Assembly: GCF_000004075.3 (NCBI RefSeq) | Contig: NC_026660.2 | Span: 10,292,001-10,356,000 of the forward strand | Reading direction: 5' to 3' | Length of the DNA: 64,000 nt | From: Cucumis sativus | Lineage: Eukaryota; Streptophyta; Magnoliopsida; Cucurbitales; Cucurbitaceae | Shown: positions 23,160-34,589 of the stretch, in pieces | Position numbering within the stretch: position 1 is the first letter of the stretch | Layout of the letters: each line of letters opens with the position of its first letter | Notes under the pieces: generated by a model | What the model was told of the DNA's origin: nothing | Seen by the model: the letters and a program-made list of their open reading frames with translations, nothing else | The model's database searches: none | Program-made: the position numbers and the translations under genes

Positions 23160-26100
23160 AAGAAAAGAAGAGAAGAAGAGGAAGCATGTGCGTCCTCTAA
23201 AATAAGCAGTTGGGGGAAGGATTCCCTTTCGCGGATTCGTTTGAGGAGGCAGTCCCTGTGTTGGTCCCCTTTGCCTTTTTTTGAGTTTTTCAGCTTTCAA
23301 ATTCATCTTTTTCTTCTTCCTTTCTTCATTACCTCTCCCTCTCCTTTCTCTGTAACTATCCATTTACCTTTTTCCCCCTTTTTTTCTTTCCAAATCCTTT
23401 ACTCTTCAGGGTTTTTCCTATTTCAACTTCTATTTTCTTCCCTTTTACTCCCTTTTTTCTGCTTCTTCTATTTCACGTACCTCCAATTTTTTGCTTTTTT
23501 TTTTCAGTTTACATTGCTTATTCTTCTTATCCGACTCTATTTTTTTTATGGGTTTCTTGTAATTTCTTGCAGATTATCTTTGGGAATTCAATTTTTGTTC
23601 CATTTTCGTTTCTGGGTGTTGCTCTGCTCTTTCTCTCCACCTTTGTTGAAGGGTCAAATTCTTTAATCATCCAGGTCAATCTACTCTTCAGCTACAATCT
23701 TTGATATATATATATTTTTTCTTTTCCATTTTACATAATGCTTGTTTTTCTTGCTTATCATTTTCGTTTCTTCTTCGCTTTTGGGGCTTGAGAGTGCCTG
23801 CAGCATAGCTTAAAGATACTCAATTAGATTTTATGTATGTTATTACCCTTATGATGTTTTTGTTTTCCCTTTAATATTTGATCCCATCGTGTTATTTATA
23901 GTTTATTTTTTCTCTTAAGGGTTTCAATTTGTTTCTCTTTCGTTTTTTTTTTTTGTTAATCTGCACTATGTGCATGTTGAATTGAGAGCATGATACAGCC
24001 AATTGCAGCATTGAGGGAGTTATACATTGATGAGCAAAATAGATTTCTGATCTTGAGGCGTTTGTGTGTGTGGTAGGGAGGGGGGATAGAGAGAGAAATT
24101 ATTGGGAATACTTGCTCATAGAAGGTTGTTTTCAGAATGGTTGGAAAGAGCAAAGTGGTACTTGCTCATCCTATTTTTTGCGGCATGTTTTTTTTTTGTT
24201 CCTCGATGTATTCTTTCTTTTTTTCTTTTTTTAATAGAACTTTGGTGTGGCTTCTTCCAATTCTCACATCAATAATCTAGTAAGAGGTTGATCCAATATC
24301 ACACCTATCATCGATGAATTAATGCAACTTTGTTCTATTCCAATGTTTGGTACTGTCTTGATTGTTTGTAGACAATGAAATTGTTTTTAAGCCATACTAT
24401 TTCCTTGTGAATTTGAGGAATGACTTTATCTTTACTGCTAGAAATGGAAAGACTTTACCTTGATATGTGTAATCATTTATTTCTCCATTGTTTACTTGTT
24501 ATAGTCTTTTGATTTATTTCCTGTCTTTTATCATTAAATTGTTTGGTATGCTTCTTTTAATATCTGACTAGCTATGCTTCTTTTAATGTCTGCCTATCTA
24601 ACTCTATTATTGGATGTTATGGATAACTTATTAGACAACTTGGTTCTTTAATGTTTATTTTGTTTGTATGATTGCTCTATTCATAACTATACACACAGCC
24701 ACATTGTTCTGAATGTCTGTAAATTTATGGTCTTCTTGTGATTGCTTTCATGGCTGACTAACTGCAAAACAAGCTCTAGACTCCTTTGTTAGAGAAATCT
24801 TAAAGGAGCAGCCAATGCCTAAACCTTCTCCCAAGAACTCTCTACATCTCTATTCTTTCAAGCCAAATGTTCCTTAGATGGAAAGTGAGTAGCTTACCAT
24901 GGGGCCTTTCCCATCCTAAAGATTACGGTGAAAGGTGAAACAACAACTCCAAAAGCCTAATAAATTGTTTTCAATTGCACTTACAATAAAATTGCCATCC
25001 CAAAGAACATGCATCAAAGAACTTTCACAAAACATTGCAGTTCTAGGATTCCAAAAGAAGAAAAGGCAATCTCGGCATGAGGTTAATAGAGTCAATCCAC
25101 ATGTATGAGCCAGAGTCTTGCTGGGGGAAATTTTTTACATTCCTCTTCCACATTCCACCCTCTAGAGTGAGAACGAAAAGGGAGTGAATGGTGAAGTTGT
25201 GAAAAAGAGAATAAATTACTTAAGGTAACCTCTCCTGATGAAGATTAGAGGGTAAACATTGAACATCCCTACTTTCAGTCATGGAAAGAATGATCACAGG
25301 TGCAACAAGGTGATCAGAGGAGAGTAATTAAAAAACAATGGAAGAAAAGCTATAGTTTAACATTGTCCCATTATTCCCAAATATCCTCACAAATATTTCG
25401 ATCAGATTCTGTTGGCTATACATGTATTGTTCCATTTATTTACACCAATCTATGCTTCAAAGACTAACATAAGGCATTGTTTTCCAAAAATTTCCATTCC
25501 ATTGAATTTTATTAAGCTTGAAATTGGAGAATGTGGTTTGACTCTACAACTTTTGAAACTTTGATAGTCTGAAAACTCAGAATATTTAAAGGGTTTTTTC
25601 CATTGCACATTCTTGGATCCGAAAACTCATTCTTGCTCAATAGTCTCCTTGGTCTCTCAATAATTTCCCAAGACTCTGGTTAGTATACAAATGGAAACAT
25701 AGCATGGAAGAGAAATGCTGTTGAACGTGCTACAGTAACTAGAACTCATCTTCGTCTGGTTTCTGAGTACTTGTATTAGGAGAATGAAATGTCATGTTTT
25801 TTCACGTTCATTTTAAGTTTATATCCATCAAAGTGTATGCATACCCGATTGATATAAAAGTAGTTAGTCTAAAACACCAACTCCAAGATCGTATATACTA
25901 ATTATTGTACAATTTTTTTGTGTGAATGCTTACTAAAGAGAACCTGTGTTCGTTTCAGGTTTCCAGTTTTATAATTTTCTACAATTGATGAGTTTTTGCT
26001 GTTAGCTTGGAACCTTTCATTTCAACATGAACAACCTTTACTCTGAAGATAGTGTAAGCGGCTAAAGTACTAAATCTAGGTCTAGGTGTTTTCATAAACT

Positions 26101-26790
26101 AATTATGTGAAATGGGGATTTAAATATGTAACCTTTCTACAGGATCAGACCACTGTAGTGGGTTTTGAAGTCCCAAAGTCCCCTGATTCAACCTATAACA
26201 ACATATACGTTGGGAGCGAAGACGAGGCACGTGATCCACCGCTCGTCCCTCCTCATTTGCAGCACACCTTACTCAGCCAGCCAGCCAGTAGAGATGCTGG
26301 TGAAACTCTTCCATTGCCACAGAATGTGATTCTCAACCATCTTTTTATTGAAAACCGGGAGACTCCACGTTCCGTCGTGGCTCTTGGATTCACACATCGT
26401 TTTCATTCAAAATACGTCACGGTTGTGCTTTACAAACCGGTTCATAGAAGAGGAAGTAGCAGGGCTTAGTAGTTATGCATATACGTAAGAGAAAACTTTC
26501 ACTAGAATTAGTCCGTGGGACATTGCTACATGGATTTTAGCTATAGAAAATGTTTATGACATTTCGATATGTCATTGAAGTTAGGGGTGGAAGCATTTAA
26601 CTTCACCAAGTAAATGAAGATTGACAAAGTAGATATTGTACCTGTAATTTTTAAACTGTTTAGTGCATTAATTGAAAACATTCAAGCATATATGCATCCT
26701 TCTAGTTCTGGCTGTTGACATGGACTCTCAGTCGACTTTCTTTTTTGTACTAGAAGTTTAGATGTGTATCTAATTTGAAAACAATAAAGA
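23160..26790 (+). CDS. KINB3: SNF1-related kinase (SnRK1) regulatory subunit beta-3 (span is the transcript)
   Basis: The coding sequence lies in two exons, 26027-26053 and 26143-26469 (TAG), giving 117 residues, close to the 114 of Arabidopsis KINbeta3. The first nine codons (MNNLYSEDS) end at a GTAAGC donor and join DQTTVVGFEVP in frame. Conserved features: RDPPLVPPHLQHTLL, PQNVILNHLFIENRE and RSVVALGFTHRFHSKYVTVVLYKP, which are the ASC (association with SNF1 complex) domain. As in plant beta-3 proteins there is no glycogen-binding domain and no N-myristoylation glycine. The subunit bridges the SnRK1 catalytic and gamma-type subunits in energy and sugar signalling. An upstream leader exon ends at 23674 (CCAG|GTCAAT); the intron runs to TTTCAG at 25958, so the start codon is 68 bases into exon 2. 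An AATAAA lies at 26783-26788. Confidence 0.93.
23675..25958 (+). other. 2.3 kb intron in the 5' UTR of the SnRK1 beta-3 gene
   Basis: Bounded by CCAG|GTCAAT and CGTTTCAG|GT. The first third is T-rich, typical intron sequence. About 24780-25760 is more even in composition and looks like a decayed insertion, but I could not assign it to a family on either strand. Leader introns near a start codon often raise expression in plants. Confidence 0.6.
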
Positions 26791-26799
26791 CAATGTTTA

Positions 26800-28700
26800 A
26801 AGATTTGGGGTTTTAGTGATGGGAAGATACCAAACCAACGCATCATTGAATGAACCATTGGCCAAATCTTGTCGAAAGTATCAGCAGGTCGGCCAGTTAG
26901 ATATGTAGAAAATGTAATTAACTTTCTCTTGGTGGGTCAAGCGGCCCAATGTAGTTTATCTTCCTTGAACACTCTTTAATCACAAACAAAAATATCTATT
27001 AAAATATAATATACTTTAAACAAAAAATAAATAAAGTTTTGGTATTCGGTAGAAATAGAATAATCCTAAGGTCCATGTTGGTTGCATCAGTGAAGTCTAA
27101 ATTTAGCCTTAAAAGACTTAAACCCAATTCAACCATAATTACCTCATTATATATATATATATATATAAACCATATTATTTCATCTAACATAGGAAAGTTG
27201 AAAACATTTCACCATTTTTCTTAAATTTATATTAAAAAAAAACTATTTTTTCCTTAAAATATTAAGTCCCTGACAGATAAATAAATACACAATGAAAAAA
27301 GAAACAGTAGTAGAAGTAGAAGCCGTAAATGTTGTGTGTAAAAGAAGGAATAAAGTCTGGAATTGGAAGAAAGAAGCAGATGCCCCTAAAGACTACCATT
27401 CTGTTATTTAATCAAACTTTAAAATAAAAAAGTAGCAAAATTTGATTGAATATTTTCAATAATTTTGTCAATTAACATATCAACTTAAAAAGAAATTTAA
27501 AAGAGTAGATAGTATATTGATATGATTACAAACAAAAACCTTAAAAATTGTGTCTCCTTAGGAGGGGAGATGCCCGTGAATTGGACGCCCACATTAAAGT
27601 CTTGTTCTCTTCTTTAGCTTACTTCATTTTCAATCACCATTATTATTGTTTATTTATATGTTCCAAAATTGAAGAAATTGAAAGCTCATATTGACGTGAA
27701 ATTGGAGTCTCACATTAATGTGTTCCTCAAATTGAATTAGTCGTTTGTAACTAAATGTTGAAGCCTTTGAAACTAAATGTTATTTCATAAGATTTTACTT
27801 TTGGAGGCCAACCCCGTGACTTAGAACCCAAAATTTAATATCAACCTTCGCCTCGTTTTCAATTTTCCTGCCGCCTTACCATTATGGACCGCACCATTCT
27901 TGATTTCGACATCTCCTTCCATATTCCATACTTTTTCTTCTCTTTTCTTTTTTTCTATTTCCTCCTTACCATCAATTACCTTTTTAATAACCTAAAATTT
28001 GAATAATCAATTATCCTTTTGAACAGATTGATCTATAAACTCTTAAAGTTGACGTGTATCAAACTTTTAGTCCTCGTGGAATGTTTCGCTTCTAAGTGAA
28101 TAAGTGAAATAAACTATTATAGTTCATTCAATGTTTGAAGATCTAATTATAATAGTTCATGTTTTCAACTATTATTACCTATAATTGAGTTAGTGTTATG
28201 TTTTTCTATTCACAATTTACTTTTTCGTTTTTTATTGAAACTAAATAACAAATATTATTGTAACTAATATACTATAACAGCCTGTTGTTATGATTATCCT
28301 TTCTTATTTAATAAATTGGGGACAAATGGTGTGCTACAACTGCAAAATTAAAGTGATCCATAAAAATAGAACTCCAAAAATAAATTTGGTATTAACTTCT
28401 ATTAATAATCTTAGTATTTATTGAGGTTTAATTACGAAAACATGATAGTGGGGGGAAGTGATCTGGAAATCATAACAAAGAAATAAATAAATATAGAAAA
28501 TGGGTGTAACTAAAAAAGGTATTGGATTTTATAAAAAAATTCACGGGCAAGACCACCTCTCTCTTGAAACACTATCATATTGCCATATAGCTATCTATCT
28601 GCCTGCTCACGAGCTCATTTAAAGCTCTTTCTTTCTTTCAACTCTCAACCCCTTCCTTTTTAAACACTTCAAACACACACACACACACACACACATACAA
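26800..28700. other. Intergenic region between the SnRK1 beta-3 gene and the secreted-peptide gene
   Basis: AT-rich with a small TA repeat at about 27150-27168. I see no coding region. The last 130 bases are pyrimidine-rich and end in an AC repeat (28673-28694), probably the leader of the peptide gene at 28718. Confidence 0.5.
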
Positions 28701-28717
28701 ACAATAACCGTTACCTT

Positions 28718-29068
28718 ATGATCATGGCTTCTCTTTTCCCATATTTCTTCATTTATCTCCTCTTCCTTCTTCTTCTATCTTCTCCTACTCAATCTATGTG
28801 TGCTCGTTGTGTCCCTCCAAGCGCCCCTAGCACCATCGTTAGACCGCTTGCCACGCCCGACAATGCTGAAGCCTACGAGACTGTGAAGCCTCAACTTATT
28901 AACCGAAAGAGGCTGGTTTTTGGTGGCAATGAAGTCAAGAGCTGCCTCCCTAAAGGCTTTCGACGATCCTCTGCCCCTAGTCGATTTGTTAATTACCATA
29001 CTTCTGGTGGTTGTTCTCCGACCACTGATCATTCTAAAAAAAAAAAAAAAAAAAAATATATGTTTTGA
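28718..29068 (+). CDS. Small secreted peptide precursor, IDA-like in its motifs
   Basis: A single-exon frame of 116 codons. Residues 1-26 form a clear signal peptide: a short start, a run of leucine and phenylalanine, then SSPTQS. The mature part has two SAPS motifs: CVPPSAPST at 31-39 and CLPKGFRRSSAPSRFVNYH at 76-94. In known IDA/IDL abscission peptides the active motif reads LPKG followed by PIPPSAPSKRHN, so the LPKG...SAPSR arrangement suggests a related apoplastic ligand for leucine-rich receptor kinases. It lacks the usual RHN end, so the assignment is tentative. Translation runs into an A-tract of about 20 (coding a lysine string) and stops at TGA just beyond, so the true C-terminus is uncertain. 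ATG codons at 28718 and 28724 are both possible. Confidence 0.65.
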   Translation: MIMASLFPYFFIYLLFLLLLSSPTQSMCARCVPPSAPSTIVRPLATPDNAEAYETVKPQLINRKRLVFGGNEVKSCLPKGFRRSSAPSRFVNYHTSGGCSPTTDHSKKKKKKKYMF

Positions 29069-29096
29069 TATTGTCAAAAAAAAAAAAAAAAAAACA
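29036..29096. repeat. Two A-tracts flanking a duplicated segment
   Basis: Two runs of about 19-20 A (near 29037-29056 and 29076-29094) are each followed by a similar TATATGTTTTG segment. The first overlaps the 3' end of the secreted-peptide frame, so length changes would alter its C-terminus. Confidence 0.75.
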
Positions 29097-29267
29097 GAGA
29101 ATATATGTTTTGTTTGTCCAATTTTTGTTGTATATGCTTTTCCTTTCTTCATCTAATTTATTTTTATATATGTTCTTCATATATATATATATCATAACTT
29201 TTGTTTATTCAATTTTTCCTATTATAAATTGTTCTTCAAAAATTGTGGAACCCCAACTCATGAACCT

Positions 29268-29311
<44 letters not shown>

Positions 29312-29354
29312 TTAATTATTTGCTCTAAAGTTCTTCTCTCTCTCTCTCTCTCTA
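29268..29354. repeat. (TA)n and (TC)n microsatellites
   Basis: An alternating TA run of about 38 bases (about 29271-29309) is followed by a CT run of about 20 bases (29334-29353). Likely polymorphic between accessions. From here to 30200 I see no gene. Confidence 0.9.
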
Positions 29355-30209
29355 TTTTTTTTCCTTGGCCAACTTAGAATTGATATGAATTTTAATGGGA
29401 ATGCAACAATGTCTAACTTTGTTGCAAGACAATGAATAGAACGTCAAATTGATACAAATAAACTCTTAAATTTATGTGTTTAGACTTAAAATGAAGGATA
29501 CATCATATATTATATCTTAATAAAATTTTGGTTAAATATACGGTATAGTTTCCACAAGTTAAATACTTTTTTTCAATATAGTCTTTATTGTTCAATAAGA
29601 TTTGATTTAGTGGTTCCCATCTACTTGCTAGGTGTTAAAAGGTGGTCAACAACAAACTTATAAAATATCATGAGTTCATAAAAATTTGACTAAAATCGAC
29701 ATTAACTCACCTAACCTAATATAATGTTTGTACATTACTAAAACACTCAGGCTTAAAACAAAAAAAAGTATGTGAAATAAATTTGAAATTTCAATGTATT
29801 TTGATTTGTGAATTAATTAAGTGTATAATTAGATTCTCACAAGGTTTATATATACATTTAAAATTATTAAAAAAATAAAAATTTATAAACTGCATAGATG
29901 CGAAGGATTGAAATTACAATTTAATCTTTAAAAGTTCGGTTTTATTTCTCTTATATATAGTGAAAAATATTCCCTGTTTTTTCCAAAATTATAGTATTAC
30001 ATCATATTATATATATAGCAAAACAATCATTTGAATTAGAAATGGTCGAATGTCAAACTAAAATTGAGATATATAACAAGCTAGAGTTGAAAATTGAAAA
30101 TTTCTACCCTTGTTTGAAGTTGCAATTTTCATTTTCTACTCAAACAAAAGAAAAAATGGAAACATTTATTGAACAAAATTACAATTTTTGTGTAGCTAGA
30201 ACCCATTGC

Positions 30210-32313
30210 TTATTGTGTTCGTCCCTTCAATTTACTTGAGATAGCAACATTAAGATCCTTAATAAATTGGTTGGTAGCTTTGTCCGAAGATCCATTGGGT
30301 TTCACAGCATCTTCCAATTTCTTCCTCACTTCTCTAACAGCATCTTTATATTGTCGACTCCCCGATTTGGCATCCATCAGATGCTTAATCCTCTCCGAGA
30401 CTTTTTCCTTCGTAATCATCTGCCGTCCATCTTTCAAATTAATCCCAACCTTCCAATCCTCCACTACTAATTTCCGATTCGTGAACTGATCCGTAAGCAA
30501 AGGAAAACACAACAACGGTACACCACACCAAGTACTTTCCAAAACCGAATTCCATCCACAGTGTGTTAAGAACCCTCCGATTGCTGGGTGGGCTAGCACT
30601 TGCTTTTGATGACACCATGGCACGATCATCGAACGGTCAGCAACCTCCGCTCTGAATCCAACGGGCAATGGTTCGGTTTCGTTTGAGCTTACAATATCGG
30701 GTCGGAGCACCCAGATGAAATGGACTCCACTTAATGACAGCCCATGGGCTATTTCAGTGAGTTCGGATTTGGTGACGTGTGCGTAGCTTCCGAATGAGAC
30801 GTAGAGGACTGAGGTGTGAGGTTTGGAGTTGAGCCAGTTGGTGCAGTCGGACTCGGGCCATAGGCTGGTGGGGACGGAGCTTTTGGTGAACCCAGGTGGG
30901 AAAACAGGTCCAATGGCGTAGAATTGGGTTTGGGCTTGGAGAGCGGAAATGGTGTCGTTTTCAAGGTCTTGTATGGTGTTACATAGCACAAAATCTGCCT
31001 TTCTAACGTCTTGAAATGCTGCGGATATGATTTGGTGACAAACCGATGTCGTATCGCTTTCTTGTAAATACGACGTCATATCTTGTGGATTGATTGTGGG
31101 TACCCCTGGTATGTAATCTATGGCGTCGTCTCGGATATCTGTTTCAAAATTAAACAAGCTTCACTCATTCACTCCACATATAAGGATAAAATATGACATC
31201 TTTTCAAACCCTCATATTTAAAAGTGTTTTCCTTTAAAATATATTAATAAAATATTTGTTAAATTTGCTTTATTTTATTTATTATTTTCGTACAAGAAAC
31301 CTTTTTTTAGTAAGAGAAAGAATATCAAATAGAAGTATAAAAATATAAATACTGAAATAAACATATTAAAAGGATTAAAGTCAACTATATATAAATTTTC
31401 TATGAACAAAGTTGAAATAAATATGAAATTGATTTTAAAACAAAAAAAAATGCAGTGATTCTAATTTTAGAGAAGTGGATACATATAGTCTTGGTTTAAA
31501 CCTGCCAAGTCCAATTTTCTTTTCAAGAAAAGAAAAGAAAAGACAATTCAATTTCTTCCTAAGAAAAAAAAAAGAGGCTAAGAATAATTACTCTATTACT
31601 TTTTTTTTTTATTATTAATTCATAATCTTTATAATTGATTGGAATAATAGAAAATTAGAAATATATTTAAATTCAAATAAAAGATTAGAAAATGATACTT
31701 TTCTAAAAGAAATTGTTTGATTACAGAATTAATGAAGATTCAAGTTCTTGGCAAGATTTAGTGAGGGGAAATGGAAAATGGAAAAGAAATAACCTTGACA
31801 ATCAAAATGGCGGTTTATACGTAGAAGATTCAAGTGATAATAAAGCGTAAAAACCAAAGCCGGTTCGGTCCAGAAGGAAACATAAAGCAGATCAAATTTC
31901 TTGGCCACTTTGGAGGGCCACACAAAGAACGTATCCGCTATCAAACAACTCACCGCCTCCGTTTTCACAATTCTCTCCACCGCCTCCTCCACGTGAGCCG
32001 AAAACACATGCAAAAGCGACCCCATAAACTGGTCGTGGTTCAAGGACCGGTCGAACCCAACCGGCAAACCGTCCGATACGGTTTTGTAACGAATGTCCAA
32101 TCCTGACTTCCGTACGGCGGAAAACAAATCATCTCCGGCGGAGGAATGGCCATTGCAAGTTTGTTGGTGGATGGCGTGGGTGTTGATGAAGGTGACGATG
32201 AAGCCCCGTGCGGCGAGGTGGATGGCCAGGTGGACGGAGGGGATAACGTGGCCTTGGAGAGGGTAGGCAATGAAAATTGCGTGGGGCTTTTGGTTCTCTA
32301 ATTGTACGTCCAT
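30210..32313 (-). CDS. UGT86A: UDP-glycosyltransferase, UGT86A-like
   Basis: Two exons on the minus strand, 32313-31794 and 31138-30210 (TAA), join in frame across a GT-AG intron (phase 1). The protein has 482 residues, normal for plant family-1 glycosyltransferases. His22 in PLQGHVIP is the expected catalytic base, and an Asp in LIADTFF its partner. The 44-residue PSPG box runs from WCHQKQVLAHP at 348 to Gln391; a final Gln usually means UDP-glucose as donor. The segments YIPGVPTINPQDMTSYLQE and LTDQFTNRKLVV, and the intron position, match the UGT86A group. No signal peptide, so cytosolic. The acceptor molecule cannot be told from sequence. A TATA-like motif lies only 35 bases upstream of the ATG, implying a very short leader or another start point. 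Confidence 0.93.
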
Positions 32314-32347
32314 TTTTAGGTTTAAGGAGTATACGGAAAATGAGGTA

Positions 32348-32355
32348 TATTTATA
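32348..32355 (-). promoter_or_regulatory. TATA-like motif upstream of the UGT gene
   Basis: Reads TATAAATA on the minus strand. It is 35 bases from the start codon, which would leave a leader of roughly 5-10 bases; either the leader is unusually short or this is not the working TATA box. Confidence 0.35.
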
Positions 32356-34411
32356 GGTAAAACTTTCTTCTTCTTCTTTTTTTAATGCATGAAAATTGAC
32401 CCAGGTTTGACGTGCTGAAGAGATGATTGGATTTCCCTCATTTACGGATAGATTAAATAATTCATATGGTTCCACTCTTCCCAATTTTAATTTACTAATT
32501 TACGCGTGGCAGCGGAATTAACTGACACCTTTACCTACGATTTAAATTTTAAAGTCGGTTATTGTTTTAACAACTCAAAGTTATGTTTGATTTTACCATA
32601 ATATAGGAAATGCAAACTACTGCTGCTATCAACTATCAACAATCACTATTATTTACAGTTATACAATTATCGTTAAAGTCTCAACGGTTGATAAAAATGT
32701 CAAAAATAGTGAACGTTAACGTTTTATAAACTTTAAGTATACAAATTTTCATGACAGTTAAAAATCGTCAAAAATACGAGTGTTTATAACATTTAAAAAC
32801 CGTCAGAGCTGTACGTAGTCATTTATTGTTGTCTAGCAACAATTTAATAAATATATATGAATAACGACATTTATCAAATATAGTTTAAAAACTCGAACAT
32901 ATATAAATAAAACCTTTCATTATATATCTATAATCATTTTCAAAACTTTACGTATATATAAATAATATTATTTTCAGGACATTTACAAAAACAATAAAAA
33001 TAATTCCATCAGATTGCCACCAACTTATCAACCTCCTAATTAACTAACTTATATATCCAAAAATTATCTAGCTATAATAATTATAATCTCAAAGTATACC
33101 AATCAAACAAGACTACAATCCAATCCAACTATGTTATTTCAAAAATCACAAGACTACAATTCTAGTTCAAAGAAACAAAAACTTAATTAAAGAAGCTTGA
33201 AATTCAATAACTTTGTATGAACTCAACTTCAAATACAAACTGTTAAAATAATTGTTAAGTTAAAATAGGCTCCACTAATATAGATAGAGAAAATGTTTGT
33301 TGAGGTTGAAAATGCATTTACTAAAGCCATTGATCATGACAATTCAAAATATGGAAATATTGTATAAAGTTGCAGCAGTCAAGACGAGCAGCAAACTCTT
33401 CCCAACGATGACAACAAGCTCCATTTACAAAAAGAAAAGTTTAACATCAAACCAAACTTTTAACGTTGATTTTTGCAAATAGATTTAACAATACTTACCT
33501 CACATCTAAAAATTGAGGAGAATGATGAGACTTGACCATAATAAATAAAAGTAGCATATCACATAGTTCCAGCCTATTCTATTCATAAATATTTCAGACT
33601 TTTGTGTGTTAACTTAGAATGGAGAAGGGAACTATTTTATGTGATTGTAACGATATTTTACTTATAAATTGTTTAGGGGTGTAAGCTTATGCATGTTTGT
33701 TGAAAATTTTGAGGCAAATTTTTGCATTTGCATTTTCTCTTTCTTGTTATAGGTAGTAAGGAGTGTCAACAAATAGGAGTTGGAGTATTGTGGGTAAGAA
33801 GAATAATAGGAAGTATATATTCGTGCAGAAAAACAAAAAGAATCTTGTGCAAGTGGGTTGACTAAAAGAGTTGGAAAATTAATAAAATTGATATCGAGGG
33901 ATAGAGTTTCCACTAAGTAAGTAAAAATATTTAGTGCATCTCCAAACAATTGGATACTGTACTCATAATTCTATCGTGTGATCAAATTTATTAAATATTT
34001 TACTATGTAAAAAGGGAGAAATGGAACCAAAATACATCCAAATATTATCTGTTTTTATTTATTTTAATAGTGTGTATTAACATGAGAATAAAATATGAAA
34101 CTAATTTCAAATCTAAAGTATCTTTTTATAATATTCTTGGTTAAAAAGTAATGAATCACATTCCCAATTTTTCAAGAAAATTCACCTTTCTCTCTCACAT
34201 TTTTTACTTAGTCAAACAAATATGAACAATATCATTAAAAATTTATTATTATTATTATCTTTTTTATTCTTGGAGATAAGTTATGGTTATAGCTTGAATG
34301 ATTATGAATTTACGTATAAAATATTTTTACTTCTCAAATAAAATTGTCTAAAAAAAATTTAATACATGCACAATATAATGTCTACTAATTTCAAACTTCT
34401 AAAAAAATCAA

Positions 34412-34589
34412 TAATTTTGAAATAGTGTACTTACTTTCTATATATATTTTTTCTAAAAGAATCGAAATACATGTGTTTCTTTACGAAATTAATTAATTGA
34501 TAATTTTGAAATAGTGTACTTACTTTCTATATATATTTTTTCTAAAAGAATCGAAATACATGTGTTTCTTTACGAAATTAATTAATTGT
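34412..34589. repeat. Recent 89 bp tandem duplication
   Basis: The segment beginning TAATTTTGAAATAGTGTACT occurs at 34412-34500 and again at 34501-34589. I see a difference only at the last base. Near-identity in non-coding DNA implies a recent event, or possibly an assembly duplication. Confidence 0.92.

Noticed and set aside
23139..23666. 175-codon plus-strand frame before the SnRK1 beta-3 gene
   Set aside because: Mostly phenylalanine, serine and leucine from a pyrimidine-rich leader; it matches no family. The region is better explained as the non-coding first exon.
28775..29156. Antisense and alternative frames over the secreted-peptide gene
   Set aside because: They owe their length to the A and T tracts and have no signal peptide or motif; the plus-strand frame from 28718 has both.
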